From assembly GCF_035978755.1 (NCBI RefSeq), contig NZ_CP108414.1, forward strand, positions 6,572,001-6,636,000: a stretch of DNA of 64,000 nucleotides. The letters run 5' to 3'. The stretch is from Streptomyces sp. NBC_01298. GTDB lineage: Bacteria; Actinomycetota; Actinomycetes; Streptomycetales; Streptomycetaceae. Below the pieces are notes generated by a model. That model was not told the DNA's origin, did no database searches, and saw only the letters and a list, made by a program, of their open reading frames with translations. Position numbers and translations under genes: made by a program. Numbering within the stretch: position 1 is the first letter of the stretch; each line of letters begins with the position of its first letter. This document shows, piece after piece, positions 26,296 through 33,748 of this stretch.

Positions 26296-26793
26296 TCATC
26301 CCACGTCCGGACGCCCCGTACGCGGTGGCGGCAGGGGCTGCGCCGGGCCGGCCGGCGCCGGCGGGTGGAGCGAGAGCATCCGCTCCACCAGGCGCAGGAA
26401 CATCGCGACGGCACGCACCAGATCGTCCGCGTCCCGGCCGGTGGCCGCTCCCGCTATGCCGGCCTCCGCCCGCGCCCGGCGGGCCGCGCCGGAGGCGAAG
26501 AGCGCGCTCCACTCGGCCAGTTCGGGTGCTATCTCCGGGAGCACCTCCCACGCGCTGCGGATCCGCGGCCTGCGCCGGGGGTGCACCGGTTCGGGCCGCC
26601 CGCGCGCGGCGAGCACGGCCGCGGCGGCGCGCAGCGCGGCGAGATGGGCGGTGGCGTACCGCTCGTTGGGCCGGGTCAGCAAGGCGGCTTCGGCCAGGCC
26701 CTCGTGGGCCTTGGTGAGCAGGTCGAGGGCGGCGGGTGGAGCCGCCGACTTCCGGGGGACGGGGTGGACAGGGGACGGGGACGGTGTGGCCAT
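26296..26793 (-). CDS. SAV_6107 family HEPN domain protein
   Basis: A 165-residue helical protein of the actinobacterial SAV_6107 HEPN family. Residues about 20-150 hold the helices: ALDLLTKAHEGLAEAALL, NERYATAHLAALRAAAAVLA, SAWEVLPEIAPELAEWSALF and DDLVRAVAMFLRLVERML, with Pro-rich ends. The RX4-6H RNase motif seen in many HEPN toxins is not evident, so RNase activity is doubtful. It is divergent from the ABC/YhgE operon and shares its 242-base upstream region. Function unknown. Confidence 0.78.
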   Translation of the reverse strand: MATPSPSPVHPVPRKSAAPPAALDLLTKAHEGLAEAALLTRPNERYATAHLAALRAAAAVLAARGRPEPVHPRRRPRIRSAWEVLPEIAPELAEWSALFASGAARRARAEAGIAGAATGRDADDLVRAVAMFLRLVERMLSLHPPAPAGPAQPLPPPRTGRPDVG

Positions 26794-26985
26794 GACGAAC
26801 CTCCTGTCATCGCGTGCGCATCGCGCTGCCTGGTCGAGCTCCTACGGGTCGAGCTGTTCTTGCGTGTCCCCATCGTGACGGCCCCCACTGACAATCGCGC
26901 TGACCTGCGGTTTCGTCCCCGAATCCGGGATCGCGTCCGGGCAACTGCCGCCCCGTGCGCCGCGGATGCCGCCGGGGATGCTAGT

Positions 26986-27011
26986 TTTTGAACTGACCGG
27001 TCAGTTCAAAA
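26986..27011 (+). promoter_or_regulatory. perfect 26-bp palindrome, likely TetR operator
   Basis: TTTTGAACTGACC (26986-26998) is followed directly by its exact complement GGTCAGTTCAAAA (26999-27011), and a partial repeat AGTTCAAAA continues to about 27020. It lies 25 bases before the ABC/YhgE operon start. The TetR gene closing the operon (30202) is the natural candidate to bind it. Confidence 0.8.
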
Positions 27012-27035
27012 GAAGTTCAAAAGAAGGGGGACGGC

Positions 27036-28109
27036 GTGGACAGCCCGCACGGCGCGGCCGTCAAAGCCGAGGACTTCGGAGTGAAGGGCCCGCGCGGCTG
27101 GGTCTTCCGGGGGATCGGGATCGACGCGGCGCCCGGCTCGCTCATCGCGGTCGAAGGCCCCTCCGGGAGCGGCCGGACCTGCCTGCTGCTGGCCCTCACC
27201 GGCCGGATGAAGGCCACCGAGGGCCACGCCGAGATCGGCCGCCACCGGCTGCCGAAGAAGATGGCCGCGGTCCGCCGCATCGCCGCCCTCGGCCCGGTGC
27301 CCGGGGTCAACGACCTCGACCAGGCCCTCACCGTCGCCGAGCAACTGCGCGAGGGCGCCCTGCTCCAGCGCCGCTACGACGGCCCCGTCCGCGCCCTGCT
27401 CCGCCCGCGCGCCGAGCGCCGCACCTCCACGGCGGCCCGGATCGACGCCGCGCTGGCCGCCGCCGGACTCGACCTCGGGAGCCTGCCGAAGGGTCCGCGC
27501 ACCTCCGTACGGGACCTGGAACGGCTGGAATCCGTACGGCTGTCGGTGGCCATCGCGCTGCTCGGCGCGCCCCGCCTGCTCGCCCTGGACGACCTGGACC
27601 TCAAGCTCTCGGACGCCGAACGCGCCGAAGCCTGGGATCTGCTGCGCTCCCTCGCCGCCCGCGGGACCACGGTCCTCGCGGTGTGCAGCGAGGCCCCGTC
27701 CGACGTGACGGTCGTGCGCACGGTCGCGGTGGCGGCCGCGGCCACCACCGACCCGGCCGCCACACCGGCCGCGGGATCCGCCCTGGTGCCCCGGCCCACG
27801 GACTCCAAGGTCAGCTGGGGCGCCCAGGCCGTCACCCCGCACGACTCCGACGACTCCCACGGCACCGACGGCACCGACGGCACCGACGGCACCGACGGCA
27901 CCGACGGCACCGACGGCACCGACGGCACCGACGGCACCGACGGCACCGACGAGACCACGAGCCCGGGCGAGGCCACCGGCTCCGACGAGGCCACCGGCTC
28001 CGACAAGACCACCGACTCCGACGGCCCCGGCATCCCGGCCGCCGCCCAGGACGACCCGCACGACACGAAGGGGGACGACGATGCGCTCGCCGAAGCTCGC
28101 CGCGCTTGA
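27036..28109 (+). CDS. degenerate ABC-transporter ATPase-like protein with (Gly-Thr-Asp) repeat tail
   Basis: A 357-residue protein whose first 230 residues have ABC ATPase layout but weakened motifs. Walker A is GPSGSGRT (Lys to Arg), the signature region reads DLERLESVRLS instead of LSGGQ, Walker B is LLALDDLD with Asp for the catalytic Glu, and the switch His is absent (VLAVCSEAP). The rest is an acidic, low-complexity tail with ten Gly-Thr-Asp repeats encoded by ten exact 9-base units, then TGSDEATGSDK repeats. The GTG start has AGAAGGGGG upstream. The end overlaps the YhgE gene by 29 bases, so the two are coupled. It may be a regulatory rather than power-stroke subunit; this is inference. 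Confidence 0.8.
   Translation: MDSPHGAAVKAEDFGVKGPRGWVFRGIGIDAAPGSLIAVEGPSGSGRTCLLLALTGRMKATEGHAEIGRHRLPKKMAAVRRIAALGPVPGVNDLDQALTVAEQLREGALLQRRYDGPVRALLRPRAERRTSTAARIDAALAAAGLDLGSLPKGPRTSVRDLERLESVRLSVAIALLGAPRLLALDDLDLKLSDAERAEAWDLLRSLAARGTTVLAVCSEAPSDVTVVRTVAVAAAATTDPAATPAAGSALVPRPTDSKVSWGAQAVTPHDSDDSHGTDGTDGTDGTDGTDGTDGTDGTDGTDGTDETTSPGEATGSDEATGSDKTTDSDGPGIPAAAQDDPHDTKGDDDALAEARRA
27861..27950 (+). repeat. tandem repeat, ten exact copies of GGCACCGAC
   Basis: Ninety bases of a 9-base unit, in frame, encoding (Gly-Thr-Asp)10 within the ATPase-like gene. Exact copies suggest recent slippage, so copy number may vary between strains. Confidence 0.95.
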
Positions 28110-30165
28110 GCTGAAGCGGTTCGGGCGGGGGAAGCTGCCCCGGGCCGCCCTCGTCGCGCTGCTCCTGCTGCCGCTCCTCTACGGAGCCCTGTACCTGTGG
28201 TCCTTCTGGGACCCCTACAGCCGCCTCGACAAGGTGCCGGTCGCCCTCGTCAACTCCGACAGCGGCGCCACCGTCGACGGGAAGCGGATCGACGCCGGCG
28301 ACGAGATCACCCGCAAGCTGCGCGACAGCAAGACCTTCGACTGGCGCGAGGTGAGCGCCGAGGAGGCGGCCGAGGGGCTGGAGAACGGCACGTACTACCT
28401 CTCCCTCACCATGCCCGCCGACTTCAGCTCGAAGATCGCCTCCAGCTCCGGTGAGGACCCCGCCACCGGAGCGCTCCAGGTCCGCACCAACGACGCGAAC
28501 AACTACATCGTCGGCTCGATCTCGCGCACCGTCTTCTCCGAGGTCCGCTCGGCGGCGTCCACCAACGCCTCCCGCGGTTTCCTCGACAAGATCTTCGTCA
28601 ACTTCTCCGACCTCCACGACAAGACCGCCCAGGCCGCCGACGGAGCCGACAAGCTCACGGACGGTGCGGGCAAGGCACAGAAGGGCGCCAAGGACCTCGC
28701 CGACGGCCTGGACACGGCGAAGCAGAAGAACGGCGAGCTCACCGGCGGACTGAAGAAGCTGAACGAGGCCGCCGGACAGCTGGAAACGGGTGCGAAGGGC
28801 GTAGCGGCCGGCACCCAGACGCTCGCCGACAAGGTCGGCGGCGTCGCCGACAAGGCCCGCCCCTTCCTCAAGGACCCCAAGAGCCTCGCGGACAGCGCCG
28901 AACTCGTCGCCGACACCGCCAAGGTCGTCGACAACCACCTCGAAGCCTTCGCCAAGGCGGCCCCGGCCGCCGCGACCGTCACCCAGCGCGTCTCCACCGG
29001 CGCCGCCGACGTCTACGCGAAGACCTGCACCACCGGCGCCAAGCCGCTCCCCGAGACCTGCCCGCAGCTGAAGCGGCTCAAGGACGACGCGGCCGAGGCC
29101 GCCGAACTCGCCGGTGACGTGGACACCCTGCTGGGGAACTCGAAGGGGGACCTCGCCACCCTCCACAAGCAGCTCGCGGACCTGGAGCGCGAAGCCCGCC
29201 TCCTCGTCACGAAGGCCCCCGGCCTCTCCGCGGACCTGGACGCCGCGGTCACCCAGGTGAACGCCCTCAACGACGGCGCCCACAAGGTCTCCGACGGCAT
29301 GGTCAAGCTGCACACCGGCATCGGCTCGGCCACCGAGGGCTCCGGCGCGCTCGGCGCGGGCGTCGGCAAGCTCGGCGCCGGCGCGCACGACCTCGACGGC
29401 GGCCTGGTCAAGCTCGTCGACGGCAACGGCGACCTCGCCGGCGGCCTGCACGACGGCGCGGGCAAGATCCCGGCCTACGACCAGCAGCAGCGCGACGCCC
29501 GCACCGAGGTCATGGCCGACCCGGTCCGCCTCGCCAACCAGTCCCTGCACAAGGCGCCCAACTACGGCACCGGCTTCGCCCCGTACTTCATCCCGCTCTC
29601 CCTCTGGGTCGGCGCGATGGTCGCCTACATGCTGATCGCGCCGCTGAACCGGCGCGCGCTCGCCACCGGAGCCTCGCCCTGGCGGATCGCCCTCGCGGGC
29701 TGGCTGCCCGTGGTGGGGATCGGCGCCGCGCAGGTGGGCGCACTGATGTCCGTACTGCACTGGGGACTCGGCCTGCAGATGGCCCGGCCGGCGCTCACCA
29801 TCGGCTTCCTGGTCCTGGTCACCGCCTGCTTCGCCGCGATCGTCCAGTGGCTCAACGCCAAGTTCGGCGCCGCCGGGCGGATCCTGGTCCTGGCCGTCCT
29901 GATGCTCCAGCTCACCTCCGCGGGCGGCACCTATCCCGTCCAGACCAGCCCCGGCTTCTTCAATGCCATCCACCCCTACCTGCCGATGTCCTACGTGGTC
30001 GAGAGCCTGCGCCGGCTCATCACCGGCGGCGACCTCGCCCCGGTCTGGCAGGGCTGCCTGGTCCTCACCGCCTTCACGGCGGGAGCCCTCGCCCTCACCG
30101 CCCTCGCCGCCCGCGGCAAGCAGGTGTGGACGATGGACCGGCTGCGCCCGGAACTGAGCCTGTAG
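28081..30165 (+). CDS. YhgE/Pip family membrane protein (ABC-2-like exporter)
   Basis: A 694-residue YhgE/Pip-domain protein: one N-terminal helix (ALVALLLLPLLYGALYLWSF, about 22-41), a long extracellular coiled region (about 45-490) with heptad-like GADKLTDGAGK and KLHTGIGSATEGSGALG repeats, then five or six membrane helices to the end including FIPLSLWVGAMVAYMLIAP. Relatives include the phage-infection protein Pip and ESX/lipid-export associated proteins. The ATG at 28081 has AGGGGG upstream and lies inside the preceding ATPase-like gene. Together they form a probable export or envelope module, followed by TetR. Substrate unknown. Confidence 0.9.
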   Translation: MRSPKLAALELKRFGRGKLPRAALVALLLLPLLYGALYLWSFWDPYSRLDKVPVALVNSDSGATVDGKRIDAGDEITRKLRDSKTFDWREVSAEEAAEGLENGTYYLSLTMPADFSSKIASSSGEDPATGALQVRTNDANNYIVGSISRTVFSEVRSAASTNASRGFLDKIFVNFSDLHDKTAQAADGADKLTDGAGKAQKGAKDLADGLDTAKQKNGELTGGLKKLNEAAGQLETGAKGVAAGTQTLADKVGGVADKARPFLKDPKSLADSAELVADTAKVVDNHLEAFAKAAPAAATVTQRVSTGAADVYAKTCTTGAKPLPETCPQLKRLKDDAAEAAELAGDVDTLLGNSKGDLATLHKQLADLEREARLLVTKAPGLSADLDAAVTQVNALNDGAHKVSDGMVKLHTGIGSATEGSGALGAGVGKLGAGAHDLDGGLVKLVDGNGDLAGGLHDGAGKIPAYDQQQRDARTEVMADPVRLANQSLHKAPNYGTGFAPYFIPLSLWVGAMVAYMLIAPLNRRALATGASPWRIALAGWLPVVGIGAAQVGALMSVLHWGLGLQMARPALTIGFLVLVTACFAAIVQWLNAKFGAAGRILVLAVLMLQLTSAGGTYPVQTSPGFFNAIHPYLPMSYVVESLRRLITGGDLAPVWQGCLVLTAFTAGALALTALAARGKQVWTMDRLRPELSL

Positions 30166-30174
30166 CCCGGACGG

Positions 30175-30188
30175 ACAGGTTGACCTGT
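30175..30188 (+). promoter_or_regulatory. inverted repeat upstream of tetR
   Basis: ACAGGT-TG-ACCTGT just before a weak -10-like GAGAAT (30189-30194), which ends seven bases before the TetR ATG. It may be a second operator or give tetR its own start. Confidence 0.4.
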
Positions 30189-30201
30189 GAGAATCAGCGC
30201 C

Positions 30202-30834
30202 ATGGAAAGCAGCAGCACCGGTACGGCCGGGGGCGGCGGCCGCCGCGCGGCCACACGGCAGAAGCTCTACGAAGCGGCCGTCACCCTCATAGCGGAGCAG
30301 GGCTTCTCCGCGACGACGGTCGAGGAGATCGCCGAGCGGGCGGGCGTGGCGAAGGGCACCGTCTACTACAACTTCGCCAGCAAGAACGACCTCTTCGAGG
30401 AGCTGCTGCGGCACGGGGTCGGGCTCCTGACCGAGTCCCTGCGCACGGCGGCGGAATCCACCGAGGCCAGGGGCGGGACCCGGGTCGAGGCGCTCGACGA
30501 GATGATCCGGGCCGGACTGGTCTTCATCGACCGCTACCCGGCCTTCACCCAGCTCTACGTCGCCGAGCTGTGGCGCACCAACCGGACCTGGCAGTCCACG
30601 CTGATGGTCGTCCGGCGGGAGGCCGTCGCCGTCGTGGAGACGGTGCTGCGCGAGGGCGTGGAACGGGGCGAGCTCAGCGCGGAGATCGACGTGCCGCTGA
30701 CGGCCGCGGCGATGGTGGGGATGGTGCTGGTGGCGGCGCTGGACTGGCAGTCCTTCCAGAGCGAGCGGTCGCTGGACGACGTGCACTCGGCGCTGTCGCT
30801 GCTGCTGCGGGGCCGGGTCAGCGGGAACCGCTGA
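30202..30834 (+). CDS. TetR family transcriptional regulator
   Basis: A 210-residue repressor. The N-terminal HTH is canonical: LYEAAVTLIAEQGFSATTVEEIAERAGVAKGTVYYNF (about residues 22-58), followed by a helical ligand-binding domain with no recognisable ligand signature. The ATG at 30202 is preferred over the in-frame GTG at 30187, because an inverted repeat and -10-like box sit immediately upstream. Its place at the end of the ATPase/YhgE operon and the 26-bp palindrome at the operon's promoter suggest that it represses the operon, perhaps released by a membrane-active compound. Confidence 0.92.
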   Translation: MESSSTGTAGGGGRRAATRQKLYEAAVTLIAEQGFSATTVEEIAERAGVAKGTVYYNFASKNDLFEELLRHGVGLLTESLRTAAESTEARGGTRVEALDEMIRAGLVFIDRYPAFTQLYVAELWRTNRTWQSTLMVVRREAVAVVETVLREGVERGELSAEIDVPLTAAAMVGMVLVAALDWQSFQSERSLDDVHSALSLLLRGRVSGNR

Positions 30835-31160
30835 CGCGTGCCCGGTGGCGGGTGACCCCCGATCGGCGGTGCCGCGGGGGCGGCGGGGCCGCGTAGAACT
30901 GGTGGGGCGGGTGAGTATCCGTACCTAGGCGCGGAAATGAGTACCTGCGCGGATGGGGTGCGGGGTGTCGCCGCGCCAGACTGGGGGCGACGGACAGGGA
31001 CCCGGCGCGCACCGCCGACACGGGGCGGCAGGTGCGGACCGGGTCTCTCTGGCCGACGGAGGCCGGGGCTCGGGGGGATCGAGCCCCGGCCTCAGCCGTA
31101 TCCCCGTCCCGGGTGCGAGCCCGTACCCGCCTACGGGCGTTCCGCCGCGCGGGGCGAAGT
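30835..31160. other. gene-free gap after tetR, with imperfect direct repeat
   Basis: No supported gene. Around 30912-30955 the words TGAGTATCCGTACCTAGGCG and TGAGTACCTGCGCGGATGG form an imperfect direct repeat of unknown role. The dispersed repeat copy C follows. Confidence 0.55.
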
Positions 31161-31287
31161 CCCCTCCCCGCCCTTCCACCGTTCCCCGGGGCTGTGCCCC
31201 GGACCCCCTGGGGCTCCGCCCCAGACCCCGGCGTCTGAGGCGCGGGTCCGGGCAGCGCCCGGGGAACGGTGGAAGGGCGGGTCGGGG
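31161..31287. repeat. dispersed GC-rich inverted-repeat element, copy C
   Basis: The best complete copy: the left arm (31161-31187, CCCCTCCCCGCCCTTCCACC...) and right arm (31261-31287, ...GGTGGAAGGGCGGGTCGGGG) pair over 25 of 27 positions. The inside contains GGGGCTCCGCCCC and CGTCTGAGGCGCG blocks. It lies between the convergent tetR and transglutaminase genes. Confidence 0.82.
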
Positions 31288-31321
31288 ACAGCCCCGCAGG
31301 GCACCGCCCCCCCACACCGCG

Positions 31322-33748
31322 TCAGCCGCGGCCGCGCAGCGGGATTCGGGTCCGGGCCCGGGCGGCGGTGTCGGCCAAGCGGCCGGTCAGCGAAGCCCAG
31401 CGGGCCGAGGCGGCCCAGCCGACCCGCGCCGCCGAACGCGGGAAGAGCACCGCGCGCAGCCGGGACCGGCGGGACACCCCGGCGAGGAGCCCGGCGCGGG
31501 CCAGCAGGACGTCCTCGGCCAGCTCCCGGTAAGGGGGCTCCCCGCCCGGCGGTGCGTACAGTTCCCGCTCCACCGCGCCCGCGACCCGGCGTACGGCATC
31601 GGCCGCCGGGGCGTCCAGCCGGCCCAGGGACACCACCCGGTCCGCCGCCCCCCGCGGGGACAGCGCCTCGTCCGGGAGGATCCCGACGTCCCACGCGGCG
31701 TCGCCCAGCTCCCGCCAGGCGGCCAGGACCCGCCCCGAGCCGAGCCGCCGCGCCCGCAGCCGCCCGCGCCACAGGAACGGCAGCAGCGGCAGGGCCAGCA
31801 GCAGGATGCCCGCGGCCGTCCAGGCCAGGACCGTGGCCGCGGAGGGGCCGTCGCCGCCCGCGCCCGTGTTCCGCTGCCCCGCGGCCGGCCCGCACTCGCC
31901 CAGCTTCTTCTGGTCCGGCGGGCAGTCGTCCGCCGTCGAGGGCCCGGCGGACGGCTGCGCCGCACTCGCGGACGGGGCCGCCGTCGGCGCGCTCGGCTGG
32001 GTCTGCGGGGCGGCGGGCCGGCTGTAGTCCGGCACCGTGATGCCCGACCGGGGCGTCGGCTCGAAGCGGGTCCAGCCCACGCCCTCGAAGTACAGCTCGG
32101 GCCAGGCGTGCGCGTCCCGCATCGAGACGTTGACGACGCCGTCGGCCTGCTTCACCCCGGGCGTGAACCCGACCGCGACCCGGGCCGGGATCCCGAGGGT
32201 GCGCGCCATGGAGGCCATCGAGAAGGCGAAGTGGACGCAGAAGCCCTCCTTGTCGGCGAGGAACTTGGCGATGGCCTGCGAACCCGTACCGGAGGAGACC
32301 TTCGTGTCGTAGCGGAACCCGCCGCTCACCGCGAAGTAGTCCTGGAGCCTGACCGCCGCCGAGTAGTCGTCCTTGGTGCCGCGGGTGACCTCGCGGGCGG
32401 TCTGGGCGACGACCGCCGGCAGGTTGTCCGGCACCTTCGTGTACTCGGCCGCGATCTCGGGATTCGCCCCCGGCGCGCGGCGCAGCTGCTCCGCCGTCGG
32501 GTTCAGCAGCAGGCTCCGCACCGAGTACTGCACGCCCTGGGCGTTCTGGAACTTGTCCTTGCCCAGCTGGTCGCCGACGAGCGTGCGCCCGGCCGGCTCG
32601 AACCGCCACTTCCCGGCGATGTCCACGCCCGTCGCGGGATAGGGCATCGGCAGGTAGCGCTGGGCGTACGTCTGCGCCGAGGAGATGAAGGTCTGCACCT
32701 CGGTCGCGCCGTTCAGCACGCTGTCGCTCACCCCGGGCGGGTTCGGCATCCGCTTGGGGACGTCCGTCAGGGCCCGCCCCGAGGCCTCCCACTTGACGCC
32801 GTTGAACTCGTCCAGGGCCAGGATCCGCAGGTACTGCTCGCCGAGCTGCGGGCTGTCGGTGCGGTAGCGCAGCACGACCCGGTTGTCCTGGGTGTTCAGG
32901 CTGCTCTGCAGGGAGACCAGCGGGTTGACCGCCTGGATCGACGGGCCGAGGCCGTTGCCCTCGCCGTCGCCCACGCCGCCGCCCGTGCCCAGGAGTCCGC
33001 TGCCCATGGAGGGCAGCACCAGGGGCACCGCCAGCGCCAGCCCCAGCGCGACCGCGCCGATCCGCCGTCCGGTGCGCACCGGGGCGAGGGCCTGGCCGCC
33101 GCCCGCGTATCCGGCCGCCACCTTGCCGCGCGGAGCGGCGCCGAAGACCCGGCCCCACTGCGCGAGCCGGTCGCGGCCCTCGGCGAGCAGGAGCAGCAGG
33201 TAGCCGCAGCCCGCCAGCAGGAAGGCGGTCCAGGAGGCGCCGCCCGAGCCGGTGGCCGCGCCCGACAGGCCCGCCGCCACCGAGTACAGCGCGAGCAGCG
33301 GGAGCCCGGCCGCGGCGGCCGTGCGTACGGTCACCGCCAGCAGGTCCACCAGCAGCCCGATCAGGAGCACCCCGGACACCAGCAGCAGCCGGATCCCGTC
33401 CGTCAGCGGGGCCGGCATCGCGAACTCGTTCACGTCCTGCACGCCCTGGCGGAACAGCGCGCCGAAGTCCGTGACGAGGTAGTCCAGGAGCCCCTCGCCG
33501 GCGGCGGACGGCATCTTCCCGCCGAACACCAGCATCAGCGCCAGCAGCGATACGAGGACCTGCGAGGCCACGGTCAGCGTCCGGGCCAGCGGCACCCGCC
33601 GCGCGCCCGCGCCCACCGCGCTCTGCAGCGCCAGCAGCAGCGCCGCCTGCGGCAGCCAGCCGCCCGATTCCACCAGCGGGTTCAGCGACCAGGCGGTGAA
33701 CAGGGTCGCCAGGGCCGCGAAGACCGTCAGTCTCGCCCGTCCGCTCAT
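31322..33748 (-). CDS. TgpA-like transmembrane transglutaminase (DUF3488/DUF4129)
   Basis: An 808-residue membrane protein. Residues 1-260 hold about six to eight helices (DUF3488), 290-450 an extracellular lead, then a transglutaminase-like core with Cys504 in KEGFCVHFAFSMASMARTLG and His547 in DAHAWPELYFEGVGW followed by FEPTP. A Pro/Ala/Ser linker, one more helix (about 648-672) and a cytosolic DUF4129 tail complete it. The ATG at 33748 overlaps the DUF58 stop (ATGA). With MoxR and DUF58 upstream it makes the common three-gene set of unknown but probably cell-envelope function. Whether it crosslinks, cuts or only binds peptides is not known. Confidence 0.9.
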   Translation of the reverse strand: MSGRARLTVFAALATLFTAWSLNPLVESGGWLPQAALLLALQSAVGAGARRVPLARTLTVASQVLVSLLALMLVFGGKMPSAAGEGLLDYLVTDFGALFRQGVQDVNEFAMPAPLTDGIRLLLVSGVLLIGLLVDLLAVTVRTAAAAGLPLLALYSVAAGLSGAATGSGGASWTAFLLAGCGYLLLLLAEGRDRLAQWGRVFGAAPRGKVAAGYAGGGQALAPVRTGRRIGAVALGLALAVPLVLPSMGSGLLGTGGGVGDGEGNGLGPSIQAVNPLVSLQSSLNTQDNRVVLRYRTDSPQLGEQYLRILALDEFNGVKWEASGRALTDVPKRMPNPPGVSDSVLNGATEVQTFISSAQTYAQRYLPMPYPATGVDIAGKWRFEPAGRTLVGDQLGKDKFQNAQGVQYSVRSLLLNPTAEQLRRAPGANPEIAAEYTKVPDNLPAVVAQTAREVTRGTKDDYSAAVRLQDYFAVSGGFRYDTKVSSGTGSQAIAKFLADKEGFCVHFAFSMASMARTLGIPARVAVGFTPGVKQADGVVNVSMRDAHAWPELYFEGVGWTRFEPTPRSGITVPDYSRPAAPQTQPSAPTAAPSASAAQPSAGPSTADDCPPDQKKLGECGPAAGQRNTGAGGDGPSAATVLAWTAAGILLLALPLLPFLWRGRLRARRLGSGRVLAAWRELGDAAWDVGILPDEALSPRGAADRVVSLGRLDAPAADAVRRVAGAVERELYAPPGGEPPYRELAEDVLLARAGLLAGVSRRSRLRAVLFPRSAARVGWAASARWASLTGRLADTAARARTRIPLRGRG

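Noticed and set aside
27861..27950. Short direct repeats as a CRISPR array
   Set aside because: Contiguous 9-base units without spacers, in frame in a gene, and no cas genes.
27832..30786. 984-codon open frame antisense to the YhgE gene
   Set aside because: Composition-driven frame rich in Gly/Val/Arg; the sense strand encodes recognised YhgE and TetR proteins.
30937..32040. Open frame starting in the tetR-transglutaminase gap and running antisense into the transglutaminase
   Set aside because: Arg/Pro/Gly/Ala-only composition and overlap with a well supported gene.
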